Part shown: piece after piece, positions 1 to 12,692 of the stretch | Layout: each line of letters starts with the position of its first letter | Numbering within the stretch: position 1 is the first letter of the stretch | Source of the DNA: Dipylidium caninum | Taxonomy: Eukaryota; Platyhelminthes; Cestoda; Cyclophyllidea; Dipylidiidae | DNA: 64,000 nt | Reading direction: 5' to 3' | Assembly (NCBI GenBank): GCA_017562135.1 | Contig: QEYB01001312.1 | Span: 186,001 to 250,000 of the forward strand | Position numbers and translations under genes: made by a program | The notes under the pieces: generated by a model | What the model was told of the DNA's origin: nothing | Database searches by the model: none | What the model saw: the letters and a program-made list of their open reading frames with translations, nothing else

Positions 1-690
1 TAGCGAGACAAAATCGCCAGCCTTTTTACGGTTATGGGTTTATAAAAAAGTAACAAGGCATAATCTTATACGTGTGAAAAAAATTACGACATGTAGCAAT
101 TTAGTGCTCCTGAGACAGTGTCTGATACACTCTCCCAAGGAACTATACACAAGAACGTCTCATTTTCCCTCTTATGACTATTATAGCAATACATTTTTTT
201 TCTCTACTAAACGTTGGATAAGAACACGCCTTATCGTTTAAACACTACTTTTGGTTGCGAATTTATTCCTATTACCCATGACAAAAACCATCTCCGGTAG
301 GCCAGCACCTTCCTTTCTAAAGTTTCAATGAGCCGGATACCGTAAAAAATCGTAGGGCATATAATTGTAGCGCAACACACATACATTGTTACTTATGCAT
401 ATTACTCATCGCATTAAACGCTCACACTTTGACATTTACTAAAACAAATATTATCTACTAAACAATAAACAAATAGATAACAAAATATAATTATGGATTT
501 ACACTACGTTTATGCAGCACTTAACTTTGAATTTCAAGGTTTTCTATGTGGCATTTTTGTTTGAACGTACGGGACGAGTTTCTGTTTTTTTGAATCAGGC
601 TCCGATTTAATTGGCTCACTGCTTTTGTACTCGGACATCGCTTCGGCATTACTTCCGCGCGCCTCTAATTTTTGCGTCTTCCCCTCCTAC
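1..690. other. AT-rich region upstream of CPSF2
   Basis: No coding exon is recognisable here. The stretch is AT-rich and full of stops in all frames. A T-rich run ending in a possible 3' splice site lies near 584-597, about 100 bases before the CPSF2 start codon, and could be a 5'UTR acceptor or a spliced-leader acceptor. An AATAAA-like hexamer near 464 could belong to a gene to the left, but nothing else supports that. Confidence 0.4.
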
Positions 691-696
691 ATGATA

Positions 697-3600
697 ATGG
701 CTACTTCAATAATTAAGCTGCATACATTTTCAGGGGCTGGTGATAATTACCCGCCGTGTTTTTTACTCCAAGTTGATGATTTCTATTGCCTTCTTGATTG
801 TGGCTGGTCGGAGAACTTACCAAAGTCCCGCATCGCCGAAATTGGCAAGTGGACAAAGAAAATTGGCGCAGTTCTTATCAGTCATCCAAGCATGCGACAC
901 TTAGGTCTCCTTCCAATCCTTGTCGGGAAATACGGTTTAGATGCCCTGTGTACTCTACTGGTCCTGTTTTCAAACTTGGTCAGCTATTCTGTTACGATGA
1001 ATTTCAGTCGAGATTCCTGTCTGAAGATTTTTCACTGTTTTCTCTTGATGACATTGACGAGGCTTTCGACTTGTTTGTTCAGGTGAAATATTCACAGACT
1101 ATTAATTTGCAGGGAAAGGGTCGTGGACATAGCGTAACACCTCTACCTTCAGGTACTTAACATCGATTTCTTCATTTATGAAATCTAAGGCCACATGTTG
1201 GGCGGCACTATCTGGAAAGTGGTCAAGGATGAGACAGATATCATCTATGCTGTGGATTTTAATAACGAGAAGAGTCGTCATCTAAATGGAGCTGCCTTTG
1301 ATGCTTGCATTCGCCCACGATTGCTCATAATTGATGTATCTAACGCATTGTATACAAATGTAGGTGGTGATTACATCTTGATCGTCAGCTTTAAGGTTGG
1401 ACGCAAAGATCGAAAGGAGGCTTTGCGTCACTTGCTCCTCAAAACGTTGCGTCGTGGTGGGAATGTTTTGATCGCTGTGGATACTGCGGGTTACTGCCTG
1501 GAAATTGCTAATATGTTGGAGAACTTATGGCACAGCCCGGTAACACTGTACTCCTAGTTATCTTCCCCTTCCAGGAATCGGGATTTATGGCCTACGGCCT
1601 GGCGATGCTCTCACACGTGGGGTACAGCGTCTTTGACTTTACTAAGTCATTAATCGAGTGGATGTCGGAAAGGATTTTGCGGTCGTTTGAAGATCAGCGA
1701 TGCAATCCTTTTCATTTGAGGCATATGCAACTCTGTCACATGCTTGATCAGTTGGATTGCGTATCTAACCCCAAAGTAAGTTGTTTAATCTTGCTTATCG
1801 TTATTTCATTTGCGTAGACAAAGCCTATCCGTATCTGTTGTGATACTATGCAGTCTTTATCACATGGTGATTTTATTTGGAATCCAAAGTTAATCAATCA
1901 TTGTATAGATTGTGGCCGCCAATGCCTTTTATATCCTAACTCTCGGCTTTTTCTCCTGAGAGCTCGGTTGGATTTTGAGCACATTCTTCCATTGTTTTAA
2001 TGTTAACTTAGTTTTTATTCTGTAACCCAAATGTTTCCCATGTTAAAAACATAAATCGAATAAAACCCTTGACATTTGACAACGATATTTGCCTAGAGAT
2101 ATTAAAATTATAAAGAAATATAGATTTTTTCCTTCATTTACGGACAATGTTCTGTCGATCGATCATTCGTAGTTATTCATTTTACTTTAGCCTTTTTTGA
2201 TGCGTATTGGCCTGTTTGAGTTCTCTGTACTTTTAGAAAAAATCAGATTTGTTCGCTAATTTTCCGTTCATATATTAATGTCGTCGCAGATAACTTTGGC
2301 CCCGTGCTTTATGAAAGCGCTTAAGGCTTAAATATTGTCACATCTCGCTTCTGGGCGTATGTTTCGCTAATTTTGCCTTATCGAGCTTCATTTGCGCCAA
2401 AGTTATCTATCATAAACTTTTGTTATTTGTTGCCCATCAAAGTTCGTCAGACGTTCCCTAAAGTTCATTCGAAGTAGCTCCGCATCTTTAGTTCGTCTAA
2501 ATTAGAATTCTTATTTTTTGAGTAATATCTCAGTCGCCCTGTCATTGTCCACTTGAATACAACTAGTGTGCTTATTTGGCAAAGAATATTCAAAATATCT
2601 TCGCGCAGCATCTGAGTGTTCTCTGTTTATTTCAATTCCTCGGAAGTCTTTTCGGTTTTTATTTATCTTTTTTCTGTTTACCCCTACTTAAAGCCGCTAA
2701 ACTTAACAATAAGGGCTTCTCCCCTATGTATTGCTTTCACATGTCACTTGTTAAGTTTCCTTATAATATTTTCGAAATGTATTTTCCAAATGGAATCATA
2801 TGCTAAATCGTCAAGAACGCATTTTTTGTGACGCCTCTTTCCACGATGATTTTGTAGCCCATTGTGATTGACAGTTCTGTACTTTGTTCTTCATTCAACC
2901 TACTGAAAAAGACACACGAAAATAAAGTTTTTATTTTAGAATAATACCTATTTGGAGGTTGTCTAACCTTCACTAGTATAACTTCAATTTGTTATAATCG
3001 CAGACGATTTGCAGCATTTCCAATCATTCTAATCGATTAGATATTCGATTAAAACGAATTAAAACAAGCCTTTGTGGTCTTCTTTAAATAGAAGTTTCAT
3101 TAAAAAGCACCATAACAGGAGAGGATTTTTTGTAACCTTCCAGTACACTTTCACAATGGCATATTGTTTTTTATCAGGTGATTTTAGCCACAGACGCCGG
3201 TCTGAGAACAGGGTTTGCTCGCCTCCTTTTCGCCGATTGGGCGGACAACGAGCTGAACACAGTGGTGATCACTTCACGGGATGGAGATTTTCGCGAAGCG
3301 AAGGACTTCTCACTACTTGATATGCACTCCCAACAAAATCAACAGGATGTCTCTCTTGGTCGACGCCTCATCGGCCTGACACGCGGAGAACAGTGGGCGC
3401 GTGAGGGTCTTGCCGTCGCGGACATTGATACGCTTCTGATTCCTCTCAACCTTTCGCAGCGTGTACCTGTCACAGAAGATAACGACGTCGGGGAGGGAGA
3501 GAAGAGAAGCGAGGAGGACGATGGGGGCACAAGACGGTCTTCTGTGGCAGACGGCGGCGTGACTCCAAGTGTTGTGACGCCTAACCAATTCCGACAATGC

Positions 3601-6600
3601 AAGTTTTGTAGTAATTGCTTTCAAACACGAATGTTGCTGTTCTCCACTTTATCAACAACTACTGAGTAACCTTTTTTATGTAAGATAAAATAGGATGTTA
3701 GTGTTCAAACTCTCCGCATTTTGGTTCCTCTGTTTGGTTCACGTCTGCTAGTTTTTTTGTATGTGTTCGGTTCTAGATCAAAGCCATGCTCAAAGGTGTC
3801 GAGTGGTCGTTAATGAGAAGGCCAGCATTATAGTGGTTGTATCTTCTTGCGCATAACTGACCGGAACTTGCCTCATGCCCGAGATAGTCCGCCTACCGCT
3901 GGTCTACTTGACAGCTAGCAAAAGTAGTGGACGAGGAGGAACGACTGTGTAAAAATCGTAAATGCCTGAAAGAAGTAGGTTGCTGCAATGAGGTTTTGAA
4001 CGGATATCAAAACGACATTCATGTGGTCCCGATTTGACTTAAATTTCGACTTCGGCCAAGTAATCAATAAGTGACTGGACTCTTCTTTCAGTTAACAACT
4101 TGGAAGCCTTCGACGAGCTTGACAGCCTCGATGACGAGGAGGACACAGACGATGACAGTGAGGACGTCGGAAATAATCAGGCGCATCCCCCTGCTGCTGC
4201 TTCCACGGGTGGCACTGGGAGCGGTGTTACAAATCAGCCCTACAGTCTCCTCCCCAGTTACAGTGGTACCCTCACTCACGGTCGCCATATGGCAGCCTAT
4301 GACATCTTTCCGGGTGCGCAAATCCACTCGGGAGGACAATTCTTTCGCTCGACCAAGCGAAACCAGCCCGTCTTTCCCCTCAACGAGCGTGTTGTGGGTG
4401 TCTTGTGTCCTATTGCACTTCTCCATTTCCCTTACTCAACCGCTTTTCTAATGCCCAGGCGCAGTTCGACGAGTATGGTGAGAAGATCGACACGAACGTA
4501 TACCGCCTGTCCGCTGAGGTCGGCGGCTCTGAGTGCACCAAGAAACGGCGTCTGGCATCAACTGTTTCGGCGGGCAAAAGTACGCTTCTTTTTCCCTTGC
4601 TCCCACTTTCTACTTATTATTATAATTTCATCTTGCGTCCTTCGGCCGCCCCACGGTTTACTTATTATTTGGGTTTTCTTCCTGCTACTAGATGCAAGTT
4701 TCACGAGCAAGCTTGTACTTGGCGCATCAACAAGCAAACCATTTCCTACTTTAGCAATTTGCTTGAATAAGGTGGAGACCGGGGATTTGAAGTTGAAATC
4801 GAGGCTCTAGGTGCGACGTTTCAAATCATCTACTCATGTAAATAGAAGGATAGTGCTGGAACGCAGACAACTAGCTGCCTCATCACTTTTCGAGTTCCTC
4901 TTTCTCGTAGCATTAAATCATTCAGGAGATCGTATGTCTGACTAGAGGTGGTGTTGGAGAGCCGAATGTAGTAAAGTGGGCAAGCTGCATGCATGGTAAT
5001 CGCCAGGGTCAAGACTGAAAGCGATGGCGCTTAAGTGACGTGGCATATTACCTCAGGCATTACTACTGGTCAACCGTCTCCAAAACTGCTGGAACATTAC
5101 ATGTAACTAACATGTAATGGAGCGCGTGTTGGTGAAGGTTAATTGCATTTCACCCCATTCTGACAGTTTTGGTCCCGCGTAAAAAAGCCAAATGGCCTAT
5201 CTGAACAAAGATCAGGCGGAATAATGAGCGTATTCTGATTTGAGACCGCCTTACCCGAAGAATTTGCAGTCCCCAACAATAGATTGATGCTGCTGCCTCT
5301 GTTGAAGAAACCGTACTTTCTTGGGAAGTTGAAGCGGGACGCTTAAACCCTTGGATGACTCAAGCAGCAATGATTCAATATAAAGCATTAAAAGGAGTGA
5401 AAGTAGTTAAAAATGAATTGGTTCGTCCAAGTTTATTTTTCTCAAACATTTCTCTATGATTTGCACCGCTGATAACGTCGCACAGCTGATAAAATCAGGA
5501 AAAACGCATCTATTTTTTTGGAGGCATCGATGCCAGCACACCGACTCCAGCCCCATTGGTGGGGAAGGGAGTTCTGGGGCGAAGTGAAAAGAAGTCGCGT
5601 TTGGATCTGTGCTCGGTCTCCTCGGATCAGCTCTTGAACTTGCTGGTGGTGCAGAACACTTCCGGTGCCAATCTCGCCAGCCCCGGTTTCCAAATCCCCG
5701 CCAATCTCACCACGAAGTGTGTGGCAGTGAAACTCGAAATCCCGTTGCGATGCGAGGTCAGCTTTATCGACTATGAGGTGCGTTGCCGTTTCGGAACCAG
5801 TAGACCAACAGAGTGAATTTTTCTCTTCTTTGTATTTGCTAGTCCGACAGGATCCCTGATTCGAAAGAAGGGGAAATGCTTTCCTTCCACTAATTCATAT
5901 AGTGAGATAATTAACCTATCCAACCATTTTTTTGAACCAAACTGGTCTTGTCTAAGTGCCTCGGTTTGACTTTTCCCAACCCTTGAATTACGGTGTTATC
6001 AAAGGCATTTTTTGGGGCCTTTAGGAGTAGATTGCCTATCAAAAATTAATTATCCTGAACGGTCTAAGACCAATTCTTCGATGGATGTAAAACGGTGAGA
6101 AGTAACATTAAAAAATGGCAGAAACTGGTTGTGTGCATCCTCCCATCGTAAGCTTTTCCCCCCTGACAACCAAATCGGACATTTGTCGAAGGCATAGAGC
6201 CAACTTCGAAACAGTCGGTTCACTTACACTTTAAACGTCCTCCACACGTCCACCTTGGGCCAAGACGTCTTTAAGTATGATTTATGTGACCGCACCGGCC
6301 CACTCGCCCATTTGCTTTTTTGAATCTTACGATGTATAAAAAGGGGAAACGAATTGAACCGGCGCGGGATTTCATCATATTCTCAAGAAACAAGTATTCT
6401 TTGTTCCACTCTTTCCTATTAATTCCATACGGGTTTAGAGGAATGGGACAGACTTTTACTGAATTTAGGTACTGCGTAGAATGCATCGACGGGAGGAAAT
6501 TTGGCTACTTGGGTCCGAGACCCCGCTCTCTTAATGGGCTCTTTTGGGGCTGACTCTATTGAAAGTGGTCGCTCCTCCTTTGCATTTTTGAACAGATCCT

Positions 6601-9600
6601 CTGCAATAGAATTCCGACAAGGAGAGCGGACGGAACCGTTACCACCGCCCGCTTGCGGGGGTTTTCCGTGCTTCGTTGGCGGGCCTTTCCGAGGCATTGC
6701 CATTAAACGTGAAAGTCATTGCGCTTCCTCGGGCATGGGTTCTCTACCGAAGGACGCGTCAAACTTTCCAATTGGAAAGTTAAATCAAGACTGCTTTGAC
6801 CTGGGTCTTGACTCGTCCTCATGTTGGGGGTCAGAATGACCTTCCAGCCTATCATTGGCGAGCGAATCCGTCTTCTTTGGGCGTTCTCCCTTTTTTCTCT
6901 ACTCCTCTTTCCTGGTGCCGAATGCACAATCTTGCCCGTTAGCGAACTGTAATTCTAACGGAGTGTAATGTCGCTAAATGCAATTATCCAAGTAAAGGTT
7001 TTCTAACGCGTAAATAATGCCAAAACCCTTAGAAATGATCACTTACGGCAAGAACACGCACAGCAGTTGACTGCGTTCTGAGGCCGAAGAGGTTCGTTGC
7101 CGTTGGCGAAAGTTGTCAGGATTTACGTAAGAAACAGCCCTATTTTAAATCTTATCGCGGAACCCAAGTCATTTCTCGTAGGAATATTTTCTCGAGAGAA
7201 TTTCTCTGCTGGGCAAATTTAGGGAAAATTTAAAGGCGAGACGTAATTTTAATAAAAAGAGACTTCGTATTAACTTGTCATTAGAGTTAATCTGTGAAAT
7301 TAGTTTACAGCTAGTATCTGCCTCGCAATGTACTTGTCTTTCTTTACCTGCCGACGACTTTGATCAGAGGAGTGTTGTTTCTTCCTTTTCGAGGAAGTAT
7401 CACCTACCACTCCATTTCTCGCTCCGAATGTCTCTTTTGGATATCTTGCTGTCTACCTAGCCGTTGTGCTTCTGACCACCGTCTCGACTGACAGAGGCCT
7501 GTTTTGTCTGTTTGGAGGAAAGTTCTTCTCAACCCTTCCTTCTCCCCCCTACGTAGAGTCGTTCGGACGGAAAGGCATTGAGGAAGATTATAACGGGTCT
7601 GCGACCCCACGAGGTCATTCTGGTGGGAGCCACGCGACCGGCTATTGACGCAGTGGTCGATCATTGTAAAGTTGACATCCAACTGAAAGATGAGGTCATT
7701 CACACCCCCTCGGGACTGGATGTTGTAAACTGCACTAAGGAAGGGGGATATTTACCAGGTGAGTTCGGTCCTCCCAGTATTGTTAATGCTGTGGTCGTCA
7801 GAAGACAGGAAGTAAGCAATCGCTTTGTTATGAGGGATTTGAAATTAAAGCGTAATCCCCTAGTATTCCCTCTACTCCTCCTTATAAGCCGTCTTAGTCC
7901 TCACCTCCACCATCCCTGTTGAATTTTGACATACTCATGCCAATCAGAAGGTGTCACATGGTGGACTGGCCGTGTGGGCAAGTGGTGGACTCGGAAGGCC
8001 GAACGATTTCGCTGTCCTTGGGAAGGACAATGCGACACCATTCTTGATTATGATATTCTCCTCTTACCCTTTCAATTCGGCGTGTTCTCGTGCAAGCACT
8101 GCACAAGGTCACTTCGTAGTCGCCTTCACCGCTGTTCACAATGAGGCTGTCAAAAGTCGAGTAGAACCTTCAAGTCAGGGGCGATTGGGCGGCGGATTGT
8201 TACTCTCGGTGCTACTGTTCGCCCACCCTCTGCCGTCACTATGGTGTAACCTCTTCTCTGCTATTCAGGAGCTGAGGGGAGGGGTGGCTATCACCGTTGA
8301 CTGTCGACTTAATTTCTAGCTAAATGATTGTGCATTTTGTCAACAGATGGCTTTGTCACTTTCTCTTATTTCGTTAATGTGTTCAAAGCACCTAACCTAC
8401 ACTTTTATTATTTTTTGGGCTTCTATCTTTTATTTAGTGAAAAACTATATCATTACGTCCCGTAGTTTAGTTTTTATCCCTATTTAAAAATGTCTGAAAA
8501 GGCAAGAAGACACCTAGGCAAAAAAGAGGTGATGTGCCTTGGAGAAAGACAGTTTCGTCACTTCGTTCTGGTGATTTTTCACTGAAAAGTGCCCCCACCG
8601 ATCTGGCTGTTCGTTAGACCGAAGTCGATGGGTCCAACGTCACTGGAGGGCATTGCCGACTCGATTCGTCAAAGCACAAGACGTGGCGTCGCAGAGAAGA
8701 ACAACGCATCTATCACAAAAATGCGCTGAAAGAAAAGATTAAAAAGCTTGGCTATGTGAGGAAACTCGATCGGTGGATCCCTCGCCCGCTTGAGGAGAAT
8801 CATTTGGTGCAACGCGTTAGCAGCATTCAAAGACTGATTACTGGCGACGAAAAGTGGATAGTTTAGAACAATGTTAAGCGGATCGACTGTGAGAACCAAG
8901 TCAAATCACAGTCTAGTGGATCGAATGGAATTTAGACTCGGGTGATTCTTTGATAGACTCACAAAGGTAACTCATCCGGGTTCTCCGTTTGCCCGCAGGC
9001 ACGCATGAAAGACAGTTTGGTGACAGGTCTGCGCTTCACAAAGATCCGCGAGTACGAACTCGCCTGGGTGGATGCGGATATTATGGAGGCGGAGGAGAAC
9101 GCGAACGGACTGGAGGCGGACGTTGACGGAGCGGCGTCGCTGATCGCTACTCTAGCCTCAGATGCTCTGCCTGTCCTTGCTCCACCCTCCGGCCCCGTTC
9201 CAGATCATCCAACTGTCTTTGTAAATGAACCTAAACTTTCTGACGTGAGTCCTGCTTGCCATTTGATTCCTGTTCGAATGGACTTAAGTTGACCGGATTA
9301 TCCACGCGATCACCGTGTCCCCAATGGCGGGGTCTGTCATTGGTGTGTGGACTGCGAAGCACCCCCCAGTGTCTGGCGCCTCGAAATCAATTTACGCGAG
9401 TAGAAGGCCAGCGCTGCGAAAGCGTCAAGCAAGTGAAATGATGGATTTGCTCGTTCCCGCTCTGATTAACGCCAACTTTAATCTCAAACTGAGTAGGCGG
9501 GTGGTTGTGAAGCTGCTATCGCAGGATCGGCGGTATTTGAGTGTGTATGGGATCTACGAAAGGGGTTGGGGACTAAATCATTTTCGAAAACGTCTATTAC

Positions 9601-11288
9601 ACCACTGGATTCTTGTGCACCTGAGAATCGAAATTATATCTTGAGGGGGGATTGGGAAACCAAAACAATAGCACGTGATGCCGAGGAAGAAAAACAGCAC
9701 ATTCGCTTAAATGGGAGTGCTTTCCCTCCCTACTCGTGCGCTTCTGACAAATGCAGCAAATTTGACGCTTGATGAAGTGGCAAGTGTGTCTGTGTGTGTG
9801 TGTAGTGGCCGCGAGAAACGAGCGAAAACTCGGGCCTCAGTGGGATGCCATCGCCTCGAGGGGAGGAGGGGAACTGGCGGTCAGGGCAATGACGTCTCAA
9901 TGATGTCGCGCATTGGGTGCATCTAGTTAATTGTGCCCTTCTGGCAGGAACCGACGTCTTTGTGGTGCTGCATGCTCGGTGTGTGAGTCAGAAGGTATCC
10001 AACGGAAGCACGCCCGAGGCGTTACGCCATTGACCTGGCAGCATTCGGCCACAACTCCGCTCTTATCCCCTTACCAGCGGCTGGTGTCTTAGTCTCTTTC
10101 ACCTTGGCAACTGCGGAGGCCAGCATGACGAGACTTAGTTCTGCCCTTCACACCGTCGTATTGGCCTGGCAACCGAGTGATTGCGGAATTTTGTCAGATA
10201 GACTTTACACCTTCTTTTGTTTCGTTATGTGTTCAAAGAGTAAGACGTGAGCTTTAGACCTCAATCATGGCATTATTTCTGAAGAGGGAAAAACGCATCG
10301 CAAGCACACGAGAAGTTGGGCCACAGAGGGGAATGAAGTCGCGAAGAAAGAAGGGCAATTTCCTCTGATTTGGTTCGCCACATTTCGTTCTGGTGATTTT
10401 TTACAGAAAAACCTTCGACGATGGTGAGTGATGCAGGACGGAGCAGTTCAGACGACATCAAAAGCTGAGATTCACTTAAAAAAGCCTGTGCTGCCGGTCT
10501 GGCGGGATTAAAATGAAATTCGGTAATTCACACTATTGCCAAACAGCCAAACAGTCAATTCAAACGTGTGCGTTTGACAACTAGCCGAAGCGAGCCATGC
10601 GATCACGTCGAGCAGAGCGGCCAGAAGTGGCGGATCGTCCACCATGGCGGTGCGCAGCCCCTCACGTCTTCGGTCACTCGCCAAAAAAATTCGCGGCTCT
10701 GCGTTGGAACCTCGGGCGTATAGCTCTCACTTTGCGCCTTCAAGCCACCACCCACTTTGTCGTTCCTTGCCATAACTCCTTAAATTGTCAAATTTACACC
10801 AGCGCTGGTGATGTCAATTCACAGTTTTTTTCACTTTTTCGGTAGCCAAAAACAGAAATGTTATGAACGTGGGACTGTCTCTACGATGGCAAAAGGTCAT
10901 GGACAAAAACGGACAGTACCCAACTAAATAAAGTTATACTTTTAAACGAGAATTGTGCATTTTCCGTCTTACTCAAAATCCGCGATCCCTTCTTTGTAAC
11001 CCCATCATTAGCAACGACTATGGTCGAATACGGTCTGCTAAGCGAAAAGGCGTTTTACAGTCGCTCTGTTGGCGGTTATGTCTCCCTCACTTTTCCCTCC
11101 TCCTTCAGATGAAGCAGCTTCTACTCAACCGGGGCCTCCAGGCTGAGTTTGTCAGCGGCGTGTTGGTAATCGACAATTGCGTGGCGATCAAGCGCACCGA
11201 GACGGGGCGAATGACTCTCGAGGGGGTCATATCGCCCACCTACTTCATCGTTCGGGACATCCTCTACCACCAGTTTGCCATCCTCTAG
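697..11288 (+). CDS. CPSF2: Cleavage and polyadenylation specificity factor subunit 2 (CPSF100)
   Basis: Subunit of the nuclear CPSF complex that cleaves pre-mRNA 3' ends. Exons as read: 697-1152, 1190-1359, 1396-1539, 1575-1775, 3178-3610 (or 3607), 4092-4393, 4459-4579, 5524-5777, 7557-7758, 8999-9244 and 11109-11288, giving about 900 aa against 782 in human. The N-terminal metallo-beta-lactamase fold begins MATSIIKL; GTIWK, AVDF and NVLIAVDTAG follow the family order, and the C-terminus carries the RTETGR block. The metal-binding HxHxDH motif of CPSF73 is replaced by SHPSMRH, as expected for the non-catalytic CPSF100 paralogue. Introns 1-3 are 37, 36 and 35 nt. Two single-base anomalies interrupt the frame: one base appears missing at 942/943, and one G extra in the run 7743-7747. 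Both repairs restore family sequence. The linker encoded around 3250-3610 diverges from human. The start could also be the ATG at 691. Confidence 0.93.
1360..1395 (+). other. 36-nt in-frame intron in CPSF2
   Basis: A GTAGGT donor and a TTAAG acceptor bound 36 bases that contain no stop and keep the reading frame, so a plain ORF reading inserts 12 residues. Removing it gives NALYTNVGRKDRKEAL, which matches the spacing of other CPSF2 proteins. Its size agrees with the neighbouring 37- and 35-nt introns at 1153-1189 and 1540-1574. Confidence 0.85.
2288..2408. repeat. Inverted-repeat element, possible MITE relic
   Basis: A perfect 13-base inverted repeat (AGATAACTTTGGC at 2288-2300, its reverse complement at 2396-2408) encloses about 95 bases inside the 1.4-kb CPSF2 intron 1776-3177. 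The size fits a small non-autonomous DNA element or a long hairpin. No target-site duplication is obvious, so this could be chance in AT-rich sequence. Confidence 0.35.
8530..8905 (+). mobile_element. Degenerate mariner (Tc1/mariner) transposase fragment
   Basis: Within the CPSF2 intron 7759-8998. The helix-turn-helix part reads LRSGDFSLKSAP near 8555-8600 and ends in a stop. A second open piece from about 8690 contains KKLGYVRKLDRW and then TGDEKW before a stop near 8866. These are hallmark blocks of mariner transposases in the correct order. Stops and frame changes show that it is dead. The family is known to be common in flatworm genomes. Confidence 0.85.
10210..10470 (+). mobile_element. 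Second mariner relic
   Basis: In the last CPSF2 intron (9245-11108). One frame near 10370-10440 reads WFATFRSGDF, the conserved mariner helix-turn-helix block, then a stop. The stretch near 10216 (TTTCGTTATGTGTTCAAAG) resembles sequence at about 8368, upstream of the other relic, so both probably come from one family. Only the N-terminal part is visible. Confidence 0.7.
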
Positions 11289-12680
11289 GTGGCTAGCCCC
11301 TTCCCTCTCCCTCCAGCCCCCTCCGCCCTTTACGCTCCTGTAAATTGACTCCTTTTGCTACATAATATAGAATTTTATTGGACCTTCGCCCTTGTCTGAA
11401 TGCTTGTTGTACAGAGGTGTTTGTGAATGCCTTCTTTCTCTCTCTCTCTCTCATCGCGGCCACTGCCTTAATCGCACCAACTGCGTTTTTGTGCCAGGCT
11501 AGTTTGTGCACACGAGCCAGTCCAAATACTGTGTGAATGAGGCTTCGGTTCGGTGTGTCCAGTCACCTAAATTGCCTTCTTTTCTCACTTGCGGAGGTGT
11601 AGCACATAAGTAGCCTCTATCGAGCGCGTAAACCTTTGAGAAGAAGTTAAGGCGTAGTCAACTCTCCGTTCCATCGAGTTCCCTCACTTTTTGTCTTGAC
11701 GTATTCACCAAACCTCTAATCGACACCTCAGTCACCGGGAGAGTTCGTTCCGAGAGGCGAATTGTCCGCATGCGTGCCCCCTCGTTGATAAACACTATTT
11801 TGAACTAAAATAGTTCCGTTCCTGTTTGCGGCGCCCCCATGGCCAGTGCCCACCGTTTTAACCGCCTTTTTAAGACAATGGCGTCTCCCACAAGAATTGT
11901 AGCCACTTTTCCATGGAATCCACCATTTGTCTGTCCAGGTCGTTTCTTCTTTGTACTGTCCACATAGTAAACCCAGCTAATAGAATCTCGCCTTTCTGCT
12001 GCCATTGAATGTTACCTCCTCCAATTCCCCCCCCCCCCTCTATGCCTATCGCGCAAGGCGCTTTTTTAATCTTAACAAGACTCACGTAGCCTCCATTCGA
12101 CGGTTATTGTCTAAAGCATCGCATAGTTCCTCTGGGTTTTTTTCGCAACAACCGTCTAATTCCCCTCTTCGAGACCGTCGCCACTGCCACCGCGGCGACG
12201 CCGGTCCCGGCGGGGCTGCGTTCCACCTCTGAGGTCTGTTAGACAGACGACTGTTGGTCGCCGTTGTCCCCCATCCACGGTGTGGACTAGGTCGGCAGGG
12301 GAAGGCGAATGCGTTCACCCCTCGCCCTTGCAACCTAGTCTTTGCGGTCTTACAGGCGTTTCAAATGACACAATTATTGTTTACAAAGGGAAAATATATA
12401 CTTTTAGTTGAATTATGTGCCCTAAGAAGTCGAGACTCAGTCGCCGCGCATTTGTAAGTTGTGCTGCTATCGGTGGGTAGAACAATCTTCCTCGGCTTGA
12501 TAATGTCCGCTCAGAGAGAAGCTATTTTAGCTGTGTTTGTTCCCGTTTCCCCACATGATTGACCGATTTTCTTGTTGTTTTATCCTTGCTTTAGTCTTCG
12601 TTTCACTGCCTTGCCAGCTTGCCCGACCGAAGCTCCTATTTTTACCTCTCCCTCCTTGTCAACTTATCTTTGCAACCCAG
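11289..12680. other. Intergenic region CPSF2 to SIKE-family gene
   Basis: About 1.4 kb without a recognisable exon. A variant poly(A) hexamer AATATA lies at about 11364-11369, 76 bases after the CPSF2 stop; no canonical AATAAA is near. A run of C occurs near 12030. A strong 3' splice site (TTTGCAACCCAG) ends at 12680, twelve bases before the next start codon. Confidence 0.4.
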
Positions 12681-12692
12681 GTCTGTCACAAG

